From the IMG/VR virus record IMGVR_UViG_3300025617_000069, positions 1 through 31,139 of that record: DNA of 31,139 bases; one strand, written 5' to 3'. This stretch comes from a virus. Positions 16,044-22,582 of the stretch are shown in pieces; position 1 is the first letter of the stretch; every line of letters begins with the position of its first letter. The translations under genes were made by a program, and so were the position numbers. Under the pieces are notes generated by a model that was not told the DNA's origin, did not search any database, and saw only the letters and a program-made list of their open reading frames with translations.

Positions 16044-16345
16044 TATCTTTCATTATTTAATTTGTTATAAAGGTTGATAACGTTAGACGGATCTGCAGGA
16101 ATTCTTATCTGTACACCTGGTTTAACAGCTAATGAGTCTTTTTTGAAATTATTCGCACCGGCGATTATCCACCATAAAGAAGCATTATTATAAAACTGTA
16201 GAGCTAACGTATCATATCTATCACCTGCGGTTGTAATAGCGTAAATATCATCAGAACTTAAAGGAATTTCAGGAAATATAGTATTTCTATAGTACCTGGT
16301 TCCTTCAGAGTCTTTTTTTACTTGTATATTTTTGTACCTGTTCAT
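16043..16345 (-). CDS. LysM-like baseplate protein (gp53-like)
   Basis: A 100-aa protein resembling the small LysM-containing baseplate proteins of myophages (T4 gp53 and the gpX-type family). The LysM-like core is visible: DIYAITTAGDRYDTLALQFYNN, then SLWWIIAGANNF and PGVQIRIP. In the family this domain ties baseplate wedge and hub components together and is not a secreted peptidoglycan binder; there is no signal peptide. It lies between the tube-initiator-like gene (one base upstream) and the hub, and its stop overlaps the hub ATG, indicating coordinated translation of baseplate parts. Confidence 0.75.
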   Translation of the reverse strand: MNRYKNIQVKKDSEGTRYYRNTIFPEIPLSSDDIYAITTAGDRYDTLALQFYNNASLWWIIAGANNFKKDSLAVKPGVQIRIPADPSNVINLYNKLNNER

Positions 16346-16346
16346 A

Positions 16347-17684
16347 TTATATTAATGTATTACCTACATTATTAATGTACTTTTCACCAAATTGAGAGTT
16401 AAAACTATGTACTGGTTGGAACTGACATTGTACATCTAAAATATGAGGAAGTTCAGCATCTTCATTTCTACCGCCAAAATGGTAGTCAGTGTTCCAGCTC
16501 AAATTTACGCTGCTGAAAAATCCGGTTTGACTAATTAGGTAATCTCCTATAGTTACTGTAGCGAAATTTCCTCTCATAAAACTACTTCCTACATATGTCG
16601 GTGCCATTTGACCTACTAATAGATTAAGTTTATTATAAAGAGGATCTACTTCTGATCTTGATAGAGCTGCTACTTTAAAACCAAACTGTATGCTTCTACT
16701 AAACCCAGAGTATGTATAGAAATCTTCTGCTCTACCTATATACTTAAATGAATTCCAATCAGCAGAATAATCATCACTAAAAGAATCTAAAAATGCTCTA
16801 AAGTTTAAATGTGTAACTGTTGGTTCACCCCCTACTGTTGTTTGGGGAGAAATAATTTTAAATCTAAACTTTATTAAATCGTGAAACTCTTTTTCGGTCT
16901 GTTCATCTATAGAACTAACATCTTCTATTGAACTAGTTTGTGGTGCTTTAGCAGTTATTACATCAAATGCAGTAGAAGGGTCAGTATAGTTGAATCCTGC
17001 ATCTTTGTTTATCAGGAATTCGTTATTTCTATCCGTAAGTGAACTTGTAGTAGAAAAGTATCCTCTTGTTTCTATATCATTGAAAGATCCTTTAAAAGCT
17101 GGAGTAGTAGGTAAATTGCTTGTATTTCTAAACTTTTCAGCTCTGTTTGGTTCATTATTAGGTTTAGCAAAATAGTCTAAAACTATATTACTTTTATTTT
17201 GAGTAAAATCACCTGAGGTTTCTATTTTACCCGTAGTTGTTATATTCCCGTCTTGGTTTCTATTATTTTTATATTCTATATGCCCCTGTACACCCGGTAA
17301 GTAACCTAGTTTACCTGCGAATCCTTTAACAAAATGTGTTCCGGTACCAGAAACTGGTACTTGGGCTAAGGTCGATGCTAGTATTTTAGCAGTAGATGCT
17401 ACACCTCTTAGGATATCACCTGCTAAAGTACCTTTTTTATCGCTCTTTATTCTCTGCTCTAGAGTATTTAAAGTAGCTTGATTAGCAGCAAATTTTAAAG
17501 CAGCTGGAGTGGTGGTTAATAATTTACCTATTCTTAAAGCATCGTCTATTCGTTTAACACCTTCCAATTCGATACCGGACGAACTTGCGCTACCATCTAT
17601 TGGTTTAGTAACCAAAGGATCTTGAGCTCCAAATTCACCGTAAGATAAATTCTTAAGGTCAGTCTGTATATTAATTAAAGGCAT
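16347..17684 (-). CDS. Tail-tube initiator / baseplate cap protein (gp48/gp54-like)
   Basis: A 445-aa structural protein. Residues from about 275 form a tube-like domain: a fold of strands with TVTHLNFRAFLDSFSDDY, YTYSGFSRSIQFGFKVAA and LPHILDVQCQFQPVH, alternating in the way tail-tube and tube-initiator proteins do. The N-terminal half is helical and low-complexity, with AAALK-type helices (about 45-110). Its site between the tape measure and the LysM/hub genes matches the T4 order 29-48-54, where gp48 and gp54 cap the hub and start tube polymerisation. A single protein here may do both jobs. Structural role is well supported; the exact T4 counterpart is inferred. Confidence 0.65.
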   Translation of the reverse strand: MPLINIQTDLKNLSYGEFGAQDPLVTKPIDGSASSSGIELEGVKRIDDALRIGKLLTTTPAALKFAANQATLNTLEQRIKSDKKGTLAGDILRGVASTAKILASTLAQVPVSGTGTHFVKGFAGKLGYLPGVQGHIEYKNNRNQDGNITTTGKIETSGDFTQNKSNIVLDYFAKPNNEPNRAEKFRNTSNLPTTPAFKGSFNDIETRGYFSTTSSLTDRNNEFLINKDAGFNYTDPSTAFDVITAKAPQTSSIEDVSSIDEQTEKEFHDLIKFRFKIISPQTTVGGEPTVTHLNFRAFLDSFSDDYSADWNSFKYIGRAEDFYTYSGFSRSIQFGFKVAALSRSEVDPLYNKLNLLVGQMAPTYVGSSFMRGNFATVTIGDYLISQTGFFSSVNLSWNTDYHFGGRNEDAELPHILDVQCQFQPVHSFNSQFGEKYINNVGNTLI

Positions 17685-17703
17685 GAGAAGAAATAAGTTT
17701 TAG

Positions 17704-17943
17704 TTAACCTGTAATATCTCTAGCTCTATCTTTTATTCCTTTTTCTGGAAGGTTGTCTAAGTAGTTATTAGCAGGTTTCTTTCCTTTTAAGCTTAATCTA
17801 GATTCTTTAGCTAGAATATCCGGTTCATCGGTGATAGATGAGTTATAGTGTAGAGTAGAAGTATTCTTAGCTGCATCCCTAGTTAAAGGTGTTTGACCTT
17901 TTAATCCTAATACAGACTCTTTTAATTTAGTTAATAGTGACAT
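17704..17943 (-). CDS. Small tail-module protein with internal repeat
   Basis: A 79-aa basic protein with two similar segments: KESVLGLKGQTP (about 8-19) and KESRLSLKGKKP (about 46-57), the second followed by NNYLDNLPEKG. The repeat suggests a short linear binding motif used twice; it has no enzyme motif, signal peptide or membrane segment. A motif copy lies 11 bases upstream of the ATG. Sitting between the tape measure and the tube initiator, it is probably a minor tail component or assembly factor. I do not recognise a named family. Confidence 0.6.
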   Translation of the reverse strand: MSLLTKLKESVLGLKGQTPLTRDAAKNTSTLHYNSSITDEPDILAKESRLSLKGKKPANNYLDNLPEKGIKDRARDITG

Positions 17944-17954
17944 ATTATTATTTT

Positions 17955-17965
17955 TATTATAAATA
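17955..17965 (-). promoter_or_regulatory. TATTTATWWTA motif (copy 4)
   Basis: TATTTATAATA on the minus strand, in the 26-base gap between the tape measure and the 79-aa gene, 11 bases before the ATG. Confidence 0.45.
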
Positions 17966-17969
17966 GTTA

Positions 17970-20282
17970 TTAATTGCTAAGTTTGGAATTTAGTACTAAT
18001 GTTTCTCCTACTTTGCTTCCATCTAAGTAAACATTTCCACCGTTAGAAACTACAGTAATCAATTTTTCTAGTAATGCTTCTACGTTACCCCCTAATTTTG
18101 TTCCGCCAGCCATTGTGATAGTATCCTCATTCAAGGGCTTTAATACAAAATCTTTAACGTTTAAAGTTCCGGATACTCCTCCTGTGCCTTTATAAGCATC
18201 CGAGATTCCGGTTGCGTTTAAATTTTCTGCACCAGACATAGTTCCAATACCGGCAGCAATACCTGTACCTATATCTAGAGCATTAGCAGTTATTAGTGCG
18301 CTATGATCTACTGCTTCTGCGCCAGCTTGTTTGGCCTTATCAAATTGGAGGGTTGTAGCATAATAAGCTGCTTGTAAACCTTTATAGGTAGCCATAACCG
18401 TATGGTAAGCAACTTTTAAAGGCTGTACCATCGTAGCATTAAGTATCATACCTAAACCAGATACTACATTTTTTACGTTTGTAAATGTATCTAATAAGTT
18501 ATTTATCTTCCCTTCTGGGCCTCCGAGAGATTCAGCAAAAGATTTTACTTTATCTACTATATTATTAATAAATTCAGGATTGGACTCTAAGTAGCTTGTT
18601 ATTTTAGCTACAGTAGGCTCTATAGAGGTCATAAAAATACTCTTCAGGTTCTCCGTAAGGTTATTTATTTTGTCCTGAAATGAGATATTATTTTTAAGTC
18701 GAGTAAATTCTTCATTCCCAATCATTTTTAAAGCTTTTTGGGTACCGTGAATTTTCTCTAGCCTTTTAAATTCTTCTTCTCTAGCCTCTGCGGATGAAAA
18801 ACCTGATGCTTCTAATGCTTTCTGGTCGGTATACATTTTGGCTAGCTCTTCTCTTGACATACCTAAAGCTTTAGCTACTGATTGTTGAGCTAAAACATTA
18901 TTAGAAGCAAATGCTTCTTGAACTGCTTCTTGCTTGCTTATTTCTTGAGCTACAGTAGCTAGATCTCCGTTTAGTGCAGCCATCCTAGCTTTGTCTAAAT
19001 TTAATTCCTTACCGGTCATTAATTGAGCAGTCATTTCGTTTTCTATGCTACTCTCAAAATCTAATAAACTTTCAGATATGCTTTCTAATTGACTGAAAGA
19101 AAGTCCAACTTTTCTTGCTTGTGCTGCTGCTTTACCTAATGCTTGAGCTGAAAATCCAGAGTTAATTTTAAATGCTGCTGAGGCGGAAGCAACATCCTTC
19201 ATAATGGCTTGGGATTGTATGTTAAATCCATTTTGCATTTCGAATGCTTCTGCTGCTCCTAAAGCTTCTTTTGCAAATTCTTTTGTATTCTGTCCTGATG
19301 CTATGAGGTCCTTAGCGATCTGGTTAGTAGCTTCTGCTGATAATCCAAATTTATTATTGAGTGTATCAAGAGAAGAGTTAAATACTTCTGTATTAGTATT
19401 AACCATCCCTGTAGCATCAGCAAATCCTCTAGCTAATTCTAATCCTTTACCTAATCTAGAAGTTAAGTAATTAACATTTTTTTCAGCTTTTTGGAATTCG
19501 AATGCAGTAGCTGCTGCCTCCTCTTTAGTCATATTAAAGGACTTGGCAGTTTTAGCAGAGTTTTTATCTACTGCTAGCATTAATTTAACTAATCCACTAA
19601 CCCCTCCTACTATAAGACCTATATATCCACCTGATTTCAAAAAATTCATTGCACTAGAGGCTGCAGATTTGGCAAATCCTTTCATCCCTGCTCCTAATAC
19701 ACTTACTTTCTTTCCATTCTTTTGATTAGAAAGTACTGTTTCTCTTGCTGCTTTTGCTGCATCTTGAAAAGGTCCTGAAAGTTTACGTAATCCCGGTATA
19801 TCGCTGACGACATTAGAGATACCTGAAAAGAAGGATGTACGTGCATCTAGTTTTGCTGCATCTGCTGCTATATCACCGTATGTATCTGCTAATGATTTTG
19901 CATTATCTCTTGCAGCAGTTAAATTTCTTGCTTGATCTAGTACAGCATCTTTTGCATCTCCTGTTAATCTAGCTGCTCTATCGTAAAGATCATTTATCTT
20001 AACATTTAATGTTTGTACTTTAGCTAAATTTTTCTCTTGTTCTGCAGTTGCAAGGGCGGTTGCTTTAGAAGAGACAGCAGCTTTTTTTTGTATTTCAGCA
20101 ACTTTAGAAGCACTTCTACTTATACCGGAAAACGCACCTCCATAATCAGCTAACATCTCGCCTTGTTCCCTTAAAGCTGTGTTAGCTGCACGTGCTGCAT
20201 CTTTAATTTCGAGCATAGAATCTTTAATAGATTCTGCTCTCTTTATATTTTGGTCGTCTATATTTAAATTATCATCAGCCAT
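17970..20282 (-). CDS. Tail tape-measure protein
   Basis: A 770-aa, mostly helical, alanine-rich protein fitting a tape measure, which sets tail length and is ejected ahead of DNA. Residues 1-160 are coiled-coil-like. A hydrophobic glycine-rich stretch (GGYIGLIVGGVSGLVKLML, about 219-237) is the usual membrane-active segment. A long helical region (about 255-560) follows, and the C-terminal third is less charged with a second hydrophobic area near 610-700. It lies after the gp26-like/frameshift pair, the normal place for a tape measure after tail-assembly chaperones. T4 gp29 is 590 aa, so the tail may be longer. Identity rests on length, composition and position more than on motifs. Confidence 0.8.
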   Translation of the reverse strand: MADDNLNIDDQNIKRAESIKDSMLEIKDAARAANTALREQGEMLADYGGAFSGISRSASKVAEIQKKAAVSSKATALATAEQEKNLAKVQTLNVKINDLYDRAARLTGDAKDAVLDQARNLTAARDNAKSLADTYGDIAADAAKLDARTSFFSGISNVVSDIPGLRKLSGPFQDAAKAARETVLSNQKNGKKVSVLGAGMKGFAKSAASSAMNFLKSGGYIGLIVGGVSGLVKLMLAVDKNSAKTAKSFNMTKEEAAATAFEFQKAEKNVNYLTSRLGKGLELARGFADATGMVNTNTEVFNSSLDTLNNKFGLSAEATNQIAKDLIASGQNTKEFAKEALGAAEAFEMQNGFNIQSQAIMKDVASASAAFKINSGFSAQALGKAAAQARKVGLSFSQLESISESLLDFESSIENEMTAQLMTGKELNLDKARMAALNGDLATVAQEISKQEAVQEAFASNNVLAQQSVAKALGMSREELAKMYTDQKALEASGFSSAEAREEEFKRLEKIHGTQKALKMIGNEEFTRLKNNISFQDKINNLTENLKSIFMTSIEPTVAKITSYLESNPEFINNIVDKVKSFAESLGGPEGKINNLLDTFTNVKNVVSGLGMILNATMVQPLKVAYHTVMATYKGLQAAYYATTLQFDKAKQAGAEAVDHSALITANALDIGTGIAAGIGTMSGAENLNATGISDAYKGTGGVSGTLNVKDFVLKPLNEDTITMAGGTKLGGNVEALLEKLITVVSNGGNVYLDGSKVGETLVLNSKLSN

Positions 20283-20296
20283 AGTACAGTGCTATA

Positions 20297-20307
20297 TACT
20301 ATAAATA
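20297..20307 (-). promoter_or_regulatory. TATTTATWWTA motif (copy 5, tape measure)
   Basis: TATTTATAGTA on the minus strand, 14 bases before the tape-measure ATG and directly after the hairpin at 20309-20337. Confidence 0.42.
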
Positions 20308-20308
20308 G

Positions 20309-20337
20309 CTAAGGCCTCTATTATTTAGAAGCCTTAG
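20309..20337 (-). other. Hairpin around the stop codon of the frameshift extension
   Basis: CTAAGGC (20309-20315) and GCCTTAG (20331-20337) form a perfect 7-bp stem; the TAA of the frameshifted frame (20321-20323) lies in the loop. On the minus strand it is followed by CTATTTATAG and not a T-run, so it could be a weak terminator or an RNA stability element just before a promoter-like motif. Confidence 0.4.
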
Positions 20338-20569
20338 TAGTGAATGTAGGTCTTTTAATTTTACCGGAGTTTTTAGTTTTTGCTTCTTGAATAGCTTTAT
20401 CGTTCTCTTCATTTTGCTTTTCATAGTATTCTCTCAACTTATTAAAAGTAAATTTACGAAGCCAAATAGGCATATTATATACTGTAAACCAGTCGTAGCC
20501 GCCTTTACCGTAAAATAGTATGTCATGTATTTGCGAAAAAATATATTCTCTATGCTGTAATGTCAGGCC
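20321..20569 (-). CDS. Frameshift extension of the gp26-like tail-assembly protein
   Basis: An 82-codon frame, +1 relative to the gp26-like gene, runs from just after the seven-T run at 20570-20576 to TAA at 20321. It reads GLTLQHREYIFSQIHDILFY, then GKGGYDWFTVYNMPIWLRKF, then a charged helix (NKLREYYEKQNEENDKAIQE) and a basic tail. The only ATG is at residue 33, so the well-formed first half could be made only by frameshifting from the upstream gene, giving a protein of about 322 aa. Gene order (tube, this pair, tape measure) matches tail-assembly chaperones, which widely use programmed frameshifts. Either +1 or -2 slippage gives this frame; -1 quickly meets a TGA. The coding nature is strongly suggested; the mechanism is inferred. 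Confidence 0.7.
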   Translation of the reverse strand, partial: GLTLQHREYIFSQIHDILFYGKGGYDWFTVYNMPIWLRKFTFNKLREYYEKQNEENDKAIQEAKTKNSGKIKRPTFTTKASK

Positions 20570-21290
20570 AAAAAAACCCGATCCCTATTGGGATATCTAC
20601 AGCCTCCTTTCTCCCGTCGTCGTAGTAGACCATGTTAACATCCGGTGAAATGTTAGCATAGTATTCTCGTATAGCTCTTGCATCTTTAGCTAGTAGAAAA
20701 TTATCTACAAAATTTCTAATATCTTTCTTTTCTCTACTTCCATTAACTGATGTTATCATATGTTTTAATCTTGAAGTAGTTATTGTAGAAGATTCTTTAT
20801 TAAGTTTTTTATTACCTTGTATTTCTCTATCAATAATCTGCTCATCTTTATGAGTTAAAAGCTTAATAGTAACAGTATTATCAGTGTTAGGCAATTCGAA
20901 AGCAAAATCGTTTTGCCTATCCTTAAATATCGAATAGTCAATTTCTTTATTTTCTAATGTACTTAAATCTACAGTCACCTCTTTACCTAAAGTATTAAAT
21001 GTGTAGTCTTTTCCATAAGATAGTACTCTAGCTGCCATCATAATAGCGTTTTTATCGCCAATGAGAATATCATCATAATTTACATTATCTGTAACTATAA
21101 GAGATTTAAGTAGTTTATCAATAACTGTTCCGTTATTAATGTAGTTTTGATTAGTTAAAATATCCTCCTCTTTAGCAGTCATGTATTTCATTTCAATTTG
21201 ACCACTTGCTAGAGGTGAATCTTCAGGGTAAAGTAATCCTTTTGATGGTAGTTCTACCGTTTCAGTAGGTAGTTTAAATTGTGATTCCAT
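20550..21290 (-). CDS. T4 gp26-like baseplate/tail-assembly protein
   Basis: A 246-aa protein starting MESQFKLPTETVELPSKG. The start at 21290 is preferred over an in-frame ATG at 21356 because the extra 22 residues are a hydrophobic AT-coded stretch, and a TATTTATA motif lies between the two. The N-terminal KLPTxTVELPSKG and MTAKEEDILTNQ segments resemble T4 gp26-type baseplate hub assembly proteins. The C-terminus (IPIGIGFFWPDITA) contains the slippery run GGG-TTT-TTT-T. It would act as the short chaperone form, while the frameshifted form carries an 82-aa extension, as with lambda gpG and gpGT. It lies between the HNH gene and the tape measure. Confidence 0.8.
   Translation of the reverse strand: MESQFKLPTETVELPSKGLLYPEDSPLASGQIEMKYMTAKEEDILTNQNYINNGTVIDKLLKSLIVTDNVNYDDILIGDKNAIMMAARVLSYGKDYTFNTLGKEVTVDLSTLENKEIDYSIFKDRQNDFAFELPNTDNTVTIKLLTHKDEQIIDREIQGNKKLNKESSTITTSRLKHMITSVNGSREKKDIRNFVDNFLLAKDARAIREYYANISPDVNMVYYDDGRKEAVDIPIGIGFFWPDITA
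20570..20579 (-). promoter_or_regulatory. Programmed frameshift site GGGTTTTTTT
   Basis: In the gp26-like reading frame the minus strand reads GGG TTT TTT TGG CCT. A phenylalanine tRNA on the second TTT can slip +1 (or -2) along the seven-T run and still pair fully, moving into the frame of the 20569-20321 extension. The zero-frame stop lies 18 bases after the run. Confidence 0.6.
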
Positions 21291-21317
21291 AAATTTTATT
21301 AAGTTATAACTTATTCT

Positions 21318-21328
21318 ATATATAAATA
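21318..21328 (-). promoter_or_regulatory. TATTTATWWTA motif (copy 6, gp26-like)
   Basis: TATTTATATAT on the minus strand, 27 bases before the preferred ATG at 21290 and inside the longer alternative frame, which argues for the shorter start. Confidence 0.42.
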
Positions 21329-21371
21329 TACGAAAAATAAACTTTATAGACAACAAAAAACCCGGAATAAA

Positions 21372-21992
21372 TTATTCAATTTTCCAACCTTTCATCATTT
21401 TACCTTTATTATCTAATCCTCTTCTAATAAGAGTAGATTGTTTAATTCCACTAAGTTTACTTAACTCTGGGTAGGAAACGGCTGTAAAGGTTCTCCCGTC
21501 TTCAAACTCAACTGTATAGGGTCCACCGTACCACTGCTTTCCTCCTTTTAATCTTTCAGATACTTTTTTAGAAAGTTTTTTTCTACCTTCCTCAGTAATA
21601 TCTGATTTCATACCTTTAAATACCCTAGAGGAGTTATTAGTGTTACCTTTCATTGCTAAAGAAATCTTTTCTTTGTGAGATAAGGTTTTATTAGCTTTCC
21701 ATAAATCTTGTAATACTCTTCTAGCTTCGCCGTACTGTTCTTTGGTTAGTTTTCTTTTACCGTCATATGATAATCTATGAAATGCCCATAACATTTTTTT
21801 ACCGTAGGTAGAATGATCTTTCCAAAATTCTGCTAAAAGTCTATGTGCCTCAAAATGTTCTTCCGGTGTTAAAAGAACTGTTGAAGATTTTTTACCGAAA
21901 CACTTTGGTATAATGTGATGTGCTTCGTAGTAACCATCTTTTTTGTTTCTTTGTTTACCTAATGCCTGTCTAATAAGTTGAATATATTCCAT
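21372..21992 (-). CDS. HNH homing-type endonuclease
   Basis: A 206-aa free-standing endonuclease of the HNH type found as homing genes in T-even-like phages. The nuclease core is near the N-terminus: H25-H26 (YEAHHIIPKCFG) and H46/H50 (LTPEEHFEAHRLL). The usual asparagine before the LT strand is not obvious (SSTVLLT). NUMOD3-like segments follow (LSHKEKISLAMKGN, and ITEEGRKKLSKKVSERLKG), and a C-terminal helix-turn-helix (SYPELSKLSGIKQSTLIRRG) would recognise the target. It interrupts the normal tube to gp26 order and starts immediately after the tube-gene terminator, so it is probably a mobile insertion that cuts related genomes lacking it. Confidence 0.88.
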   Translation of the reverse strand: MEYIQLIRQALGKQRNKKDGYYEAHHIIPKCFGKKSSTVLLTPEEHFEAHRLLAEFWKDHSTYGKKMLWAFHRLSYDGKRKLTKEQYGEARRVLQDLWKANKTLSHKEKISLAMKGNTNNSSRVFKGMKSDITEEGRKKLSKKVSERLKGGKQWYGGPYTVEFEDGRTFTAVSYPELSKLSGIKQSTLIRRGLDNKGKMMKGWKIE

Positions 21993-22025
21993 AAAAAAAG
22001 CCCTATCTAATAATAAATAGGGCTT
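21993..22025 (-). terminator. Intrinsic terminator after the tail-tube gene
   Basis: AAGCCCTAT (21998-22006) and ATAGGGCTT (22017-22025) form a perfect 9-bp stem around a 10-nt loop. On the minus strand the stem ends in a run of seven T that reaches the base next to the HNH start codon (21992). It is the strongest terminator in the window and should sharply limit read-through from tube into the HNH gene. Confidence 0.85.
22009..22019 (-). promoter_or_regulatory. TATTTATWWTA motif (copy 7, inside terminator)
   Basis: TATTTATTATT on the minus strand, formed by the loop and the inner end of one arm of the tube-gene terminator, 16 bases before the HNH ATG. It may be chance, given the AT-rich loop, or a promoter for the gene beyond the terminator. 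Confidence 0.3.
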
Positions 22026-22058
22026 AATTACTAAAAAATAATAGTTAAGTATGCGACA

Positions 22059-22544
22059 TCAGTAATTCAAGACGCAATAATCCATTGCTACAGTAATACT
22101 GATTTCCACAGCCTCGTCAGATGTCCAGTCATACTGACCAAAGTCTCCGTTAGTTAAGATTGCTCCTTTGATGATCCACTCTCCTACGATATCACCAACA
22201 GGTCCTAATATGTTAAGTGTTAAATCCTTCTTATAGAAGTCTGAATATCCAGCTCTTCCAGTTACAGATTCATATCCTTGTCTTGCCCATTCCATTACTG
22301 CTTGAGCTCCGGAAGGAGTTACTGGATCGTATAGAGTCATGGTCATATCGTCCCATTCTCTTTTTCCTCTAATTTTTCTATATGAATTGATGTGATCTAA
22401 TTTGATTACGTTATCGGTAAAAGTAGGAGCTTTTACATTCTTTACCATAAAGGAAGGAATGTTATCGATAAGCATTACAAATCTGTTCTGTACCTTTGGT
22501 TCAAAGGCTTTAAACATTATTTCGTTTGGATCTAATACTGCCAT
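22059..22544 (-). CDS. Tail tube protein (gp19-like)
   Basis: A 161-aa protein that would stack as hexameric rings to make the inner tail tube through which DNA passes. The start MAVLDPNEIMFKAFEPKVQNRF, the VKAPTFTDNVIKLDHINSYRKIRGKREW region and the closing AVEISITVAMDYC are the recognisable layout of T4 gp19-type proteins (T4 gp19 is 163 aa). It follows the sheath gene by 38 bases, the normal 18-19 order, and has its own motif copy and a strong terminator after it, consistent with high expression of a major structural protein. Confidence 0.92.
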   Translation of the reverse strand: MAVLDPNEIMFKAFEPKVQNRFVMLIDNIPSFMVKNVKAPTFTDNVIKLDHINSYRKIRGKREWDDMTMTLYDPVTPSGAQAVMEWARQGYESVTGRAGYSDFYKKDLTLNILGPVGDIVGEWIIKGAILTNGDFGQYDWTSDEAVEISITVAMDYCVLNY

Positions 22545-22557
22545 GTTGTATTTACTT

Positions 22558-22568
22558 TATTATAAATA
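22558..22568 (-). promoter_or_regulatory. TATTTATWWTA motif (copy 8, tail tube)
   Basis: TATTTATAATA on the minus strand, 13 bases before the tail-tube ATG, in the short sheath-tube gap. Confidence 0.5.
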
Positions 22569-22582
22569 TCGTTAATTAAAAA

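Noticed and set aside
21291-21356. Longer start of the gp26-like gene, adding 22 residues
   Set aside because: The extra residues are Ile/Phe/Tyr-rich AT-coded sequence unlike the family start, and a promoter-like motif lies within it; MESQFKLPTETVELP is the usual family N-terminus.
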